In this document: in pieces, positions 37,728 through 46,805 of the stretch | How the letters are laid out: every line of letters begins with the position of its first letter | How positions within the stretch are numbered: the first letter of the stretch is position 1 | NCBI GenBank assembly: GCA_036272935.1 | Contig: DATAXP010000055.1 | Coordinates: forward strand, 1-64,000 | Length of the DNA stretch: 64,000 nucleotides | Reading direction: 5' to 3' | Source: DATAXP01 sp036272935 | GTDB taxonomy: Bacteria; Planctomycetota; Planctomycetia; Pirellulales; PNKZ01 | The notes under the pieces: generated by a model | Database searches by the model: none | Told to the model about the DNA's origin: nothing | The model's input: the letters and a program-made list of their open reading frames with translations, nothing else | Program-made: the position numbers and the translations under genes

Positions 37728-40286
37728 ATGGCCGGGTCCAACCAACGACAATCGATCGCACGAGCGCTGCTGGTCGCCGCGTCGATTCTGTTGGGCTCGG
37801 GGTGCGCGAACTTCAACGTCAATAGCTGCATCGACCCCACGGGCGATCGCATCTTCAAGCACACCGGCACGTCGAGCTGCCCGGTAGGCTGTCCGTTCGG
37901 CGGCCCAAGCTGCGGCAAGCAATCTTGCCACCAGGGGCACAAGTGCCCGCTGCACCATCCGCCGAAGCCGATCAACTGCCATCCCGAGCCTGGCACAATC
38001 GGCGTCCATCAACCGGTCGGCTTGTGCATCACGCCGCAAACGATCGTCGCCCCGGTCGGTGCCGAGGTGGTGCTAAAGGCGGCGATCTGCGACCAGCACG
38101 GGCTGACCACGGCCAACGAAAAGGTCGAATGGATGATCGCTCCCGGCGGCGTGGGCGAGTTCGTCGCTCTGGGGGAGAACTCGTGGTACGACATGTTCCT
38201 CGGCGCCCCGCTCGCCAAAAAAGTGAGCAGCACCTACGCCGTCAACGCCACTTCGTCGACGTACCTGTGCCTCAACCGCGGCACGCCCAGCCACGACGAC
38301 GATGTTCCGGTGATCAAGGGGCAAGCCTGGGTCACCGTCAGCTCGCCGCTGGAAGGGCTGAGCCGAGTGACGGCCTACGCGCCGAACGTCTATGGCTGGG
38401 ATCAGCGCCAGCGCACCGCCACGGTGTACTGGATCGACGCCTGCTGGAACTTTCCTCCCGCGGCCATCAACCCGGCAGGCACCCGGCAGACGCTTACCAC
38501 CAGCGTCGCCCGGCAAACCAGCGGTTCCCCGCAGCCCGGCTACCGAGTGCGCTACGAAATCCTCGACGGCCCCCCGGCCAACTTGCTGCCCGGCGGCACG
38601 CAAACCGTCGGCTACAACTCGGCCGAGAGCGGCACTCAGACAGCCGGCTTCGCTCCGGAAGGCTCGCAGATCATCGAGGTGCCGACCGATTCGCTCGGCC
38701 AGGCCCACGTCGATATCGTGCAGACCACCGCAGCCCCGGGCACGAATCACGTCAGCGTGCAGATCATCCGCCCCGGCGAACTAAGTGCCGACGGCAGCCG
38801 GCTGGCCGTGGCCACCGGCAGCACGCAGGCAACCTGGGGCTCGCCGAGCCTGTTTGTCCGCAAGACCGGCCCCGTGCAGGCAAGCGTCGGCTCGACGATG
38901 GTCTACAACGTAGAAGTACGCAACTCTGGGGCCGGCACCCTGCGCGGCGTGACGGTGACCGAGCAATTGCCGCAAGGCACGACGCTAGTTGGATCGAATC
39001 CGGCGGCCAGACCTGGCTCTGGCGCGCTGATGTGGAACTTCGGCGACTTGAGCCCCGGCGAGAGCCGGCGTATCGAGCTGAGCCTGCGGGCCGACCGCTT
39101 CGGCACGATCAATAATTGCGTCACTGCCCGAGCGGCCGACGGCACGACCGCGCAGGACTGTGTAACGACAACGATCACCGCCCCGTCGATCGACGTCGCG
39201 GTCAACGTCAATCCGGCTCAGGCAACCGTCGGTAGCCGTGTGACGTTCACGGCCCGTGTGACCAACCGCGGCGGCGACCCAGCACGCAGCCTGGTCATTG
39301 TCGAGCGCTTCGACGGCGGCTTGAAGCACGACGTCGCCCCGAATCCGATCGAAGCCGACCTCGGCGATTTGCAGCCGGGCCAATCGCGCGACATCACCAG
39401 CACATTTACCATCACCGCCCCTGGCCAACTGTGCAACCGCGTTGAGGTGCAAGGGCAAGCGGGCCTGCGAGCCACCGGCCAGGCTTGTGTGAACGCCGTC
39501 CCCGCCGCGACTGCCCCCGCGATCGCACCGCCGCCGATTACCGCCCCCCCGGTCACCAGCACCGGCCAGAAGCCGACGCTCGTCGTGCGCAAGAACGGCC
39601 CGGCGACCAAGAACGTCGGCGACGAGGCCAATTTCGAGATCACCGTCACCAACAACGGCCCGGTGGTGGCGAACATGCTCAAGATTTCCGACAACTACGA
39701 CCTGTCGCTCGATCCGATCGGCGCGACCGACGGCCATTCGTTCGCCGGCGACGACTTGGTGTGGCTCGTCGACACGCTGCCGGTCGGTAAGACGATTCGC
39801 TTCCAGGTGAACTGCCGCTGCGTGGCCCGCAACGACAAGGCTTGCAACCGCGTGACTGTCACCAGCCAAGAAGGGGCCCGCGGCGATTCCGAAGCGTGCC
39901 TGGCCATTCAAGGCAGTGCAGCGGGCTTACAGGTGAACCTCGGCGACCTGACCGATCCGGTGGCCGTTGGCAAGCAAACCACTTTCCAACTGCTGGTGAC
40001 GAATCCTGCGACGGTTGCCGACTCGCAGATCGCGGCCAGCATCACGCTGCCGCAAGGCATGACCCCGGTGCCAAGCGGCACGGTTGGTCCGTCGGCCTAC
40101 AGCATCAACGGCAACACGGTTACGTACGCCCCGGTGGCCTCGCTCGTCCCAGGTGCCACGCTCACCTATCGAGTGCAGGCCCAGGCCGTGCAGCCGGGCA
40201 GCGCGCGCGCTACGGCCAGTGTCACCAGCACCAACATGACCAGCGCCGCGACCGCCGACGAGACGACGACGGTGTTTGCCCAGTAG
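37728..40286 (+). CDS. Large DUF11-repeat lipoprotein
   Basis: The protein is 852 aa from ATG 37728. The signal peptide ends in a lipobox (LLGSGC, Cys near residue 26). A Cys/His/Pro-rich segment follows (residues about 48-85, CPVGCPFGGPSCGKQSCHQGHKCPLHH). From about residue 380 there are four DUF11-like immunoglobulin-fold repeats, each opening like LFVRKTGPVQASVGSTMVYNVEVRNSG and containing LPQGTT or VDTLPVGKTIRF elements. Repeats begin near residues 380, 488, 623 and 735. Such proteins are surface or envelope structural proteins in planctomycetes. Early Cys residues may cross-link it. Confidence 0.88.
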   Translation: MAGSNQRQSIARALLVAASILLGSGCANFNVNSCIDPTGDRIFKHTGTSSCPVGCPFGGPSCGKQSCHQGHKCPLHHPPKPINCHPEPGTIGVHQPVGLCITPQTIVAPVGAEVVLKAAICDQHGLTTANEKVEWMIAPGGVGEFVALGENSWYDMFLGAPLAKKVSSTYAVNATSSTYLCLNRGTPSHDDDVPVIKGQAWVTVSSPLEGLSRVTAYAPNVYGWDQRQRTATVYWIDACWNFPPAAINPAGTRQTLTTSVARQTSGSPQPGYRVRYEILDGPPANLLPGGTQTVGYNSAESGTQTAGFAPEGSQIIEVPTDSLGQAHVDIVQTTAAPGTNHVSVQIIRPGELSADGSRLAVATGSTQATWGSPSLFVRKTGPVQASVGSTMVYNVEVRNSGAGTLRGVTVTEQLPQGTTLVGSNPAARPGSGALMWNFGDLSPGESRRIELSLRADRFGTINNCVTARAADGTTAQDCVTTTITAPSIDVAVNVNPAQATVGSRVTFTARVTNRGGDPARSLVIVERFDGGLKHDVAPNPIEADLGDLQPGQSRDITSTFTITAPGQLCNRVEVQGQAGLRATGQACVNAVPAATAPAIAPPPITAPPVTSTGQKPTLVVRKNGPATKNVGDEANFEITVTNNGPVVANMLKISDNYDLSLDPIGATDGHSFAGDDLVWLVDTLPVGKTIRFQVNCRCVARNDKACNRVTVTSQEGARGDSEACLAIQGSAAGLQVNLGDLTDPVAVGKQTTFQLLVTNPATVADSQIAASITLPQGMTPVPSGTVGPSAYSINGNTVTYAPVASLVPGATLTYRVQAQAVQPGSARATASVTSTNMTSAATADETTTVFAQ

Positions 40287-40363
40287 TGCCAAATGCCGTG
40301 TGAACGAATTGGCAAGGCGCGATCCGCATTGCGGCGTTGGCGGTGCCGGACATAGGATAAAGC

Positions 40364-40601
40364 ATGCCGACGATCATGCGGTCCGGCCCATATCGTTTCT
40401 TTTTTCTATGCCGGCGACGGCGCGGAACCACCACACGCGCACGTCGAGCGCGACCCTTGCGAGGCCAAGTTCTGGCTTGAGCCGGTTCGCTTGGAACGCA
40501 GCCGCGGCTTCGACCGAGCGGAACTGAACCAATTCCAGCGGCTGCTCGTGCAGAATCAACAGAAGCTTTTAGAGGGCTGGCATGAGTTCTTCCGAGATTG
40601 A
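40364..40601 (+). pseudogene. DUF4160 family gene with a +1 frameshift
   Basis: ATG 40364 begins MPTIMRSGPYRFFF, the usual DUF4160 start. After a T6 tract (40400-40405) the continuation YAGDGAEPPHAHVERD, then EAKFWLEPVRLERSRGF, lies in the next frame and ends at TGA 40601. Removing one T restores a normal protein of about 78 aa. The end overlaps the DUF2442 start by 20 bp, as in many DUF4160-DUF2442 pairs, a toxin-antitoxin-like arrangement of unknown function. Confidence 0.8.
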
Positions 40602-40899
40602 AGTCAAATCCGCGCTCGCGACCGCGGTCAAGGTAAGCAACGATGCGTTGTCGGTCGAGTTGAACGACGGCCGAACGATCGTCGTGCCGCTCGCTTGGTA
40701 TCCGCGGCTCTTGCATGCCAGCGCCGGCGAGCGGCGGGCGTGGCGATTGATCGGCGCCGGAACGGGCATTCATTGGCCGACGATCGATGAGGATATCAGC
40801 GTTGCCAACTTGCTTGCCGGGCAATCGTCGACCGAAAGCCAGACGTCGTTCAAAAAGTGGCTTGCCGGACGTAAGCGCATTCCACGCGCAAAAAGATGA
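40582..40899 (+). CDS. DUF2442 protein
   Basis: The protein is 105 aa from ATG 40582. The core AVKVSNDALSVELNDGRTIVVPLAWYPRLLHASAGERRAWRLIGAGTGIHWPTIDEDISVANLL is characteristic of DUF2442, a small domain often paired with DUF4160. A basic tail (WLAGRKRIPRAKR) could bind nucleic acid. Its partner immediately upstream is frameshifted, so the unit may be inactive. Confidence 0.88.
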   Translation: MSSSEIEVKSALATAVKVSNDALSVELNDGRTIVVPLAWYPRLLHASAGERRAWRLIGAGTGIHWPTIDEDISVANLLAGQSSTESQTSFKKWLAGRKRIPRAKR

Positions 40900-40920
40900 G
40901 CGGCGTACAAGCCGTTGCTG

Positions 40921-41928
40921 CTATGCCGCGCTGCGAATTGATGCTGCCGGCACTGTTTGTGGCGCAAGGTATGGGTCGTCCGCCTGTAGGTAGTTCACCA
41001 CGTAATCGCGGACCGCGTCTTCCAGGCTGCGGAATGTCACCGGGCAGCCGGCGGCATGCAGCTTCGCCATCGTCGCTTGGGTGAAGTATTGGTAACGCCC
41101 GCGGAGCGCCTCGGGCATGTCGACGTAGTCGATCTGCGGCGGCAGCTTCATCGCCGCGAACACCGCCCGGGTCAAATCGTTCCAGGTGCGCGCGATGCCT
41201 GTCCCGAGGTTGAACAGCCCGGCCGTGCGACGCTCGAGCAGCCAGAGAATCACCTCGGCGCAATCCTTGACGTACACGAAATCGCGCGCCTGCTGGCCGT
41301 CGGCATAATCGGGATGATGCGACTTGAACAGTTGCACGCGCCCCGTGTTGCGAATCTGGCCGAACGCCTTGAACACCACGCTGGCCATGTCTCCCTTGTG
41401 ATATTCGTTCGGTCCGAACACGTTGAAGAATTTCAGGCCGACCATCTGCCGGATCGCGCCGCTGGCGAGCGCCCATTGGTCGAACCGTTGTTTCGAGTAG
41501 CCGTAGCCGTTGAGCGGGCGCAGGCGGTCGACCATGCTCTCGTCGTCAACGTAGTCCGAGGCGCCGTCGCCATAGGTGGCGGCACTGCTGGCGTAGATGA
41601 ACCGCACGCCGCGCTCGAGGCACCACGATGCCAAGGTGCGCGAGTACGCGTAGTTGTTGGCCATCAGGTAGTCGGCATCGCGCTCGGTGGTGCTGGAGCA
41701 CGCGCCCAGCTGAATCACTGCCTCGGCCCGCGGAATCGTGCCTCGCTCCAAGCGACGCAGGAATTCGTCCTTGTGCACGTAGTCGTCGAACCGCAGCCGA
41801 GCGAGGTTCTTCCATTTCTCGCTCTTGGCGAGATGGTCGACGACGAGAATCTTGTCGTGGCCAGCCTGGTTAAGCCGCCAGACGACCGCGCTGCCGATGA
41901 ACCCGGCTCCGCCGGTGACGATAATCAT
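40921..41928 (-). CDS. hldD: ADP-L-glycero-D-manno-heptose-6-epimerase
   Basis: The protein is 335 aa. HldD is an NADP-dependent short-chain epimerase making the heptose precursor of lipopolysaccharide core. The Rossmann motif is VTGGAGFIGS at residues 4-13. HldD-type features are GACSSTTERDADYLMANNYAYS, IYASSAATYGDG, the active-site YGYSKQRFD and FFNVFGPNEYHKGDMASVVFK. It is consistent with an outer-membrane LPS in the organism. A palindromic repeat separates it from the LarA-like gene upstream. Confidence 0.94.
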   Translation of the reverse strand: MIIVTGGAGFIGSAVVWRLNQAGHDKILVVDHLAKSEKWKNLARLRFDDYVHKDEFLRRLERGTIPRAEAVIQLGACSSTTERDADYLMANNYAYSRTLASWCLERGVRFIYASSAATYGDGASDYVDDESMVDRLRPLNGYGYSKQRFDQWALASGAIRQMVGLKFFNVFGPNEYHKGDMASVVFKAFGQIRNTGRVQLFKSHHPDYADGQQARDFVYVKDCAEVILWLLERRTAGLFNLGTGIARTWNDLTRAVFAAMKLPPQIDYVDMPEALRGRYQYFTQATMAKLHAAGCPVTFRSLEDAVRDYVVNYLQADDPYLAPQTVPAASIRSAA

Positions 41929-41942
41929 GAGAAAGTGCTGAA

Positions 41943-42008
41943 CAAGCCCAGGGAAGGCCGGGTGCGACGTTCCATCGGCGGCGCCTCAAGCGGCCTTCCC
42001 TGGGCTTG
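41943..42008. repeat. Inverted repeat related to the groESL spacer repeat
   Basis: Perfect 18-bp arms at 41943-41960 and 41991-42008 (CAAGCCCAGGGAAGGCCG and complement) enclose 30 bases. The GCCCAGGG outer half matches the 36883-36944 repeat, so the two belong to one family. It lies between two genes of the same strand. Confidence 0.75.
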
Positions 42009-42018
42009 AGGTTCCCCA

Positions 42019-43317
42019 TCATTTCGCGCGGCGATTGTACAGCTTCTCGCGCGTGGCCCAAAGACCAGCCGAGGGCGTCGGGATGAAGAAGAAATCCTCG
42101 CCGTCGGCCGCGCGATTCCAGCCTTCGCGGAGCTTTTCCGGCTGATAGCGTGCCACGGTTTCTTCGAGGTCGGCGTAGCCGAAATTCACACCTTCGATCT
42201 CCTGGCGCGTGAGATGTCCCGGGGCGTAGGTGATCTTAAACCGACCTTCACTCGAGCCGTGGATCAGATGCGCCGTGGCATGGGCCAGGTCCTGCATGTC
42301 GGCCTCGACACGATAGCTTTGCATCACCCGCGGCGTGCCGGAGTAGCCGTACTTGCGGATGATCGCGTCGACTTCGGGCTGTTCGCCGAACCGCTTCAAT
42401 CCCGGGGCGATGATCAGCAGTTCGCCGCCGTCGGCCATCGCCATCCGCGTGCGGTATACCGCCTTGTTGGCGACCCAGGTGCTTACGAACTCATCGGCCT
42501 GCATCACGCAGACCATCTTCTTCACTGGTTCGTCGAACACGGTGATGTTCTGCTCGCGCGATTGAAGGGCCGCGCCCAGGTACGTTTCCAGGTCGTCGCC
42601 GACATAGACGCCGGTGTGCACCAGTTGCCCCTGACTGTCGCGGGCCATCACCACCTGGACGTACAGATCGGCCAGCCGGCCCAGGTAGCGTTCCTCGGCA
42701 AGGTTGAAGCAGTGCCGCACCGGCGTGATCAGGTTTCCCAGGTTGTTCTCGATGCCGCAACAGGCGGCGGCCATGTGCGACGCGCAGATCAACTCCTTGC
42801 CGCCGAGACCGATGAAATAATTCTTGTTGTGATTGGCGAACCCCAGCACTTCGTGCGGCACTACGTGCCCGACGTTGATCACCAGGTCCCACGGCTCGTC
42901 GATCAGCATGCGGTTGAGCGTAATCGGAATGGCCCAGTCGGCGGCGCCGGCGGTGGCGGCCTTTACCTCGTCGGCGGCGATTTCGCCCACCCAAGTGCAG
43001 CCGCCGCGCCAGTCGTGCGGGTGGATGCGCTCCTCGGGGATGCTGCCGAACATCCGCAGGTTCTCGTCACGGGTGTGCGGCACATGCTGGCCGAGCGTGG
43101 GGATCACGTGTACGTCGGCCTCGCCGCAGAACTGCTGGTACAGCATCTCCGTGAGCCGGCCGACGCCCGAGTGCGCCCGGGTGATGTCGGGTGGCAGCAG
43201 CAGCACGCGCTTCGGCTTGGCGCATAGCCGGCGGCGCGCCTCGTCGGCGGTCTGCTGCATCAGCGTACTCAAGTGGTCCCAGCCGATATGCTCGGCGCGT
43301 TCAGCGATCCAAGGCAT
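42019..43317 (-). CDS. LarA-like (lactate racemase N-terminal, DUF2088) protein
   Basis: The protein is 432 aa from ATG 43317 (MPWIAERAEHIGWDHL); the frame extends 19 codons further through a repeat and is not favoured. LarA enzymes use a nickel-pincer nucleotide. Family features are LLPPDITRAHSGVGRLTEML, HVIPTLGQHVPHTRDE, and NVGHVVPHEVLGFANHNKNYFIGLGG where LarA has its His and Lys ligands. The substrate need not be lactate, because many homologs racemise or epimerise other 2-hydroxy acids. No larB, larC or larE is in the window. It is divergent from the UbiD-family gene. Confidence 0.85.
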   Translation of the reverse strand: MPWIAERAEHIGWDHLSTLMQQTADEARRRLCAKPKRVLLLPPDITRAHSGVGRLTEMLYQQFCGEADVHVIPTLGQHVPHTRDENLRMFGSIPEERIHPHDWRGGCTWVGEIAADEVKAATAGAADWAIPITLNRMLIDEPWDLVINVGHVVPHEVLGFANHNKNYFIGLGGKELICASHMAAACCGIENNLGNLITPVRHCFNLAEERYLGRLADLYVQVVMARDSQGQLVHTGVYVGDDLETYLGAALQSREQNITVFDEPVKKMVCVMQADEFVSTWVANKAVYRTRMAMADGGELLIIAPGLKRFGEQPEVDAIIRKYGYSGTPRVMQSYRVEADMQDLAHATAHLIHGSSEGRFKITYAPGHLTRQEIEGVNFGYADLEETVARYQPEKLREGWNRAADGEDFFFIPTPSAGLWATREKLYNRRAK

Positions 43318-43327
43318 AGGAGGAAAT

Positions 43328-43455
43328 GCAGAAGTCAGAATGCAAAAGTCAGAAGTAAATGCGGAATGTGTCACGTTACACAGGATGTGTTGCAGGCACT
43401 AGCCCCTTGGGAGGCAGGCGAACTACACTCCGTACTTCTGCATTCTGACTTCTGC
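43328..43455. repeat. Inverted repeat in the LarA-like / UbiD-like intergenic region
   Basis: Perfect 17-bp arms GCAGAAGTCAGAATGCA (43328-43344) and its complement (43439-43455), with further partial matches outside, flank about 94 bases. Both promoters of the divergent genes lie here. The arms read as fragments of the LarA frame's unused upstream extension. Confidence 0.65.
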
Positions 43456-43461
43456 GTTTTG

Positions 43462-45270
43462 ATGCACCGTACCCTACGAGCCGCCGTCAACGATCTCGCT
43501 GCTGCAGGGCAATTGGTGCGCATTGATACCGAGATCGACGCACGACTCGAGGCGGCCCAGATACAACGCCGCGTCTACGCGGCAGGCGGGCCGGCAGTGT
43601 ACTTCGCGCGGGTCAAGGGCTGCCGGTTCCCGATGGTCGCTAACCTGTTCGGCACGATCGAACGCCTGCGGTATCTGTTCCGCGACACGCTCGAAGGCGT
43701 GCAGCAGCTCGTCGCGCTGAAAGTCGACCCGCCTTCGGCGCTGCGGCACCCGTGGCGACTGCGCAAGGCTGCGGCGGCGGCGTGGCACATGCGGCCGCGG
43801 TTCGTGCGCTCCGGGCCGGTGCTCGACCACACGGCGCAAATCCACGACCTGCCGCAATTGGTGAGCTGGCCGCGAGACGGTGGCCCGTTCATCACGCTGC
43901 CGGAGGTCTACACCGAAGATCCGGACCGCCCCGGTTGGCGGCACTCGAACCTGGGCATGTATCGCGTCCAGCTTGCGGGGAACCGGTACGAGCCGGACCG
44001 CGAGATCGGGCTGCACTACCAGATTCATCGCGGTATCGGCGTACATCACGCGGCTGCGATCCGTCGTGGTGAACCGTTGCGAGTGAACATCTTCGTCGGT
44101 GGTCCACCGGCGCTAGCGGTCGCTGCGGTTATGCCTCTGCCCGAGGGACTCAGCGAGTTGGCGTTCGCCGGCGCCCTGGCGGGGCATCGTCTGCCGCTGG
44201 TAGCTCAGCCCGGTCGGCCGGCGCTCGTGGCCGAAGCCGATTTCTGCATCACCGGCATCGTCGATCCAGAGCGGCTTTTCCCCGAGGGGCCATTCGGCGA
44301 TCACCTGGGCTACTACTCGCTGGCCCACGACTTCCCGATGCTGCGCGTCGAACAGGTGTATCACCGCCCCGGCGCGATCTGGCCGTTCACGACCGTCGGC
44401 CGCCCGCCGCAGGAAGACACCACGTTCGGTCAGTTCATCCACGAACTGACCGGTCCCGTGGTGCCGACGCTGATTCCTGGCGTGCGCGCGGTTCACGCGG
44501 TCGATGCCGCCGGTGTGCATCCGCTACTGCTGGCCATTGGCAGCGAACGCTACGTGCCCTACGCCGCCGAGCGCCGCCCGATGGAGTTGCTCACCCAGGC
44601 GAACGCCATCTTGGGCCAAGGGCAAATGTCGCTGGCGAAATACCTGTTCATTGCCGCCGGCGACGACGATCGGACGCTCAACATCAACGACATTGCCGGC
44701 TTCTTGCGGCACGTGCTTGAGCGCGTTGATTGGCGGCGCGACCTCCATTTTCAGACCTGCACCACCATCGACACGCTCGACTACTCCGGCACCGGCTTGA
44801 ATGAAGGCTCGAAGGTGGTGATCGCCGCCGCGGGACCGAAGTGCCGTGAGCTGCCGACCACGATGGATACTGACCTGCGCCTGCCCGAGGGTTTCACTGC
44901 GCCTCGCCTTGCGCTTCCCGGTGTCCTATGCATCACCGCTCGCGCCTTCGGCGACTCGCTCTGTGCAGCCTACACCGCCACCGACGCGATCAATGCCTTC
45001 CCTCTCATTATCCTTTGCGACGACAGCGAGTTCACCGCGCGCACGTTGAACAACTTCGTGTGGGTGACGTTCACGCGCTCGAACCCGGCGGCCGACATCG
45101 CGGGCATCGAAGCGTTCACCGAGCATAAGCACTGGGGCTGCCGCGGCTCGCTGGTGATCGACGCTCGCACGAAGCCGCATCACGCCCCGCCGCTGGAAGA
45201 AGATCCCGAAGTGACTATGCGAGTCGATGCCCTGGCCGCCCGCGGCGGGCCATTGCACGGGATCATCTAG
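43462..45270 (+). CDS. UbiD family decarboxylase
   Basis: The protein is 602 aa from ATG 43462. UbiD enzymes reversibly decarboxylate aromatic or unsaturated acids with prenylated FMN. Typical stretches are WRHSNLGMYRVQL, GLHYQIHRGIGVHH, RVNIFVGGPPALAVAAVMPLPEGLSELAFAGAL, FPEGPFGDHLGYYS and FVWVTFTRSNPAADI. No UbiX is in the window. A role in menaquinone (the futalosine pathway ends with a decarboxylase) is possible but is inference. The gene before it is a divergent LarA-like gene. Confidence 0.92.
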   Translation: MHRTLRAAVNDLAAAGQLVRIDTEIDARLEAAQIQRRVYAAGGPAVYFARVKGCRFPMVANLFGTIERLRYLFRDTLEGVQQLVALKVDPPSALRHPWRLRKAAAAAWHMRPRFVRSGPVLDHTAQIHDLPQLVSWPRDGGPFITLPEVYTEDPDRPGWRHSNLGMYRVQLAGNRYEPDREIGLHYQIHRGIGVHHAAAIRRGEPLRVNIFVGGPPALAVAAVMPLPEGLSELAFAGALAGHRLPLVAQPGRPALVAEADFCITGIVDPERLFPEGPFGDHLGYYSLAHDFPMLRVEQVYHRPGAIWPFTTVGRPPQEDTTFGQFIHELTGPVVPTLIPGVRAVHAVDAAGVHPLLLAIGSERYVPYAAERRPMELLTQANAILGQGQMSLAKYLFIAAGDDDRTLNINDIAGFLRHVLERVDWRRDLHFQTCTTIDTLDYSGTGLNEGSKVVIAAAGPKCRELPTTMDTDLRLPEGFTAPRLALPGVLCITARAFGDSLCAAYTATDAINAFPLIILCDDSEFTARTLNNFVWVTFTRSNPAADIAGIEAFTEHKHWGCRGSLVIDARTKPHHAPPLEEDPEVTMRVDALAARGGPLHGII

Positions 45271-45276
45271 TGACGT

Positions 45277-45324
45277 TTAGCCGGCGACCTTGGTCGCCGC
45301 GCGGCGGGCAAGCCCGCCGGCTAA
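45277..45324. repeat. Double-hairpin palindrome, TTAGCCGGCG type
   Basis: A 48-bp near-palindrome. Left half 45277-45302 and the complement of right half 45299-45324 differ at four bases, which form two compensated base pairs of the inner stem: GGCGACC-TT-GGTCGCC on the left and GGCGGGC-TT-GCCCGCC on the right. It lies between converging genes and may end both. Confidence 0.8.
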
Positions 45325-45329
45325 GCGAA

Positions 45330-46805
45330 TCACGCCAGCAGCGCGTCGATGGCGCGGCCTTTGCCGTCCTTGGTCACGTGCACTGGGCGCCCCTCGGTGA
45401 CGTAGTATGTGTCGGCCGGGATGCCAAGCGCCTTGTAGATCGTCGCGTGTACGTCAGGCAGCGAGACAGGGTTCTCAGTTGCAACCATCGGATGACGGTC
45501 CGCAGTGCGGCCGTACACCAGCCCGGGCTTAAATCCGCCACCGAAGAACAGCAGGCTGTTGCCGCTCGAGAAGTGGCCGTGGTGACCGTACATCGTTTCG
45601 TTCTCGATCACCAGATCTTCGCCCGATTGCGACTCGGCAAAGCCGATCGGCTCGACGCCCGCCTTAGGCTGATTGGCGATCGTGCGGCCGAACTCGGTGG
45701 CGATCACCACCAGCGTGCGATCGAGCAGGCCGCGCTGATCGAGATCACGAATGAGTTGCGAGATGGGCCCGTCGATCTGCTTTTTCATCTCGACCATCCG
45801 CAGCGCGCCGTTCTCGTGCATGTCGAAGCCGCGGAACGGGCCGTACTGGTACTCCACCTGCACAAAGCGGGCACCGTGCTCGACGAGCCGGCGGGCCAGC
45901 AGCAGGCCGTGGCCAAAACGCTGGCCGAAGTAATAACGCTTGTCGAGAACCTCGTTCGGGCCGATCTGCGGCTCGTACGCAGCGAGTGTCGCGGGAGTTT
46001 CTTCCTTGGCGTAGCTGAATGCCCGCTTTACCGGCGAATCCATCATCTCGCGGGCCGCGTGCATCGTTCTGAGATATTCATCGACCTTGCCTGCCGAGCG
46101 CAGCGAGGCCGAGGAACCGCCGCTGGTCGCTTCGAGCAGCGCAATTCGTCGGTTGAGCCGTTCCAGCGACACGCCGGCTGCGGCTTCGAGCGTGGCCATC
46201 CCGCGCGTGGGATCGGGAATCATGAACGGGGCGTGCCGCACACCGTAGAAGCCGGGCCCGATATACTCGCTGATGAATTGCTTCTCGGTATCGGTGGTGT
46301 CGATGTCACGGCCGATGTAGATGTACGGCGGCACCTGCGGATTCACCGGGCCCAGCGTCCGACCAATGACGGCGCCAATGCCGGGTACGCGCACCCCCTG
46401 TGGAAACAGGTGGCCGGTCATCATGTAGTACTGCGCCTTGAGGTGCACGGCGCCGAACTTCGTTTCGTTGGTCAGCGAGCGCAGCAGCGTGCCGCGGTGC
46501 ATCACGGATGCAAGGTTCTCGAGGCCGACACCGAATCGCAGTCCGTCAACGGCCGTGGGGATCGACGGGCACGTGCCGAGCAACTGGCTGCCGCGCATGC
46601 CTTTCTCGAACGGTGTGTGAGCTTTCCAATCCCAGGTATCTTGCTGGGCGACGCCGCCGGGGAGCCAGATGAAGATCACGTGCTCGGCACGTGCTGGGCC
46701 GCGAAGAGGCAAGCCCTCGCCAGCCCGTGCGGCGCGCGGCAGCGCCGAGACCGCCGCTGTGGCGAGACTGGTCTTCAAAAATCCACGGCGGGTCACTTGA
46801 TCCAT
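45330..46805 (-). CDS. DUF1501 Tat-exported protein
   Basis: The protein is 491 aa from ATG 46805 (MDQVTRRGFLKTSLATAAVSALPRAARA, a twin-arginine signal). DUF1501 features: AEHVIFIWLPGGVAQQDTWDWK, GTLLRSLTNETKFGAVHLKAQYYMM, LLLARRLVEHGARFVQVEYQ, RGLLDRTLVVIATEFGRT and the C-terminal DVHATIYKALGIPADTYY. The start overlaps the end of the DUF1549/DUF1553 gene by 13 bp, and it is the third gene of a tight operon. It is a paralog of the protein at 11176-12597, with low identity by eye. Confidence 0.92.
   Translation of the reverse strand: MDQVTRRGFLKTSLATAAVSALPRAARAGEGLPLRGPARAEHVIFIWLPGGVAQQDTWDWKAHTPFEKGMRGSQLLGTCPSIPTAVDGLRFGVGLENLASVMHRGTLLRSLTNETKFGAVHLKAQYYMMTGHLFPQGVRVPGIGAVIGRTLGPVNPQVPPYIYIGRDIDTTDTEKQFISEYIGPGFYGVRHAPFMIPDPTRGMATLEAAAGVSLERLNRRIALLEATSGGSSASLRSAGKVDEYLRTMHAAREMMDSPVKRAFSYAKEETPATLAAYEPQIGPNEVLDKRYYFGQRFGHGLLLARRLVEHGARFVQVEYQYGPFRGFDMHENGALRMVEMKKQIDGPISQLIRDLDQRGLLDRTLVVIATEFGRTIANQPKAGVEPIGFAESQSGEDLVIENETMYGHHGHFSSGNSLLFFGGGFKPGLVYGRTADRHPMVATENPVSLPDVHATIYKALGIPADTYYVTEGRPVHVTKDGKGRAIDALLA

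Noticed and set aside
43273..43461. Upstream extension of the UbiD-family frame
   Set aside because: It passes through the inverted repeat and overlaps the divergent gene start. ATG 43462 fits the family N terminus.
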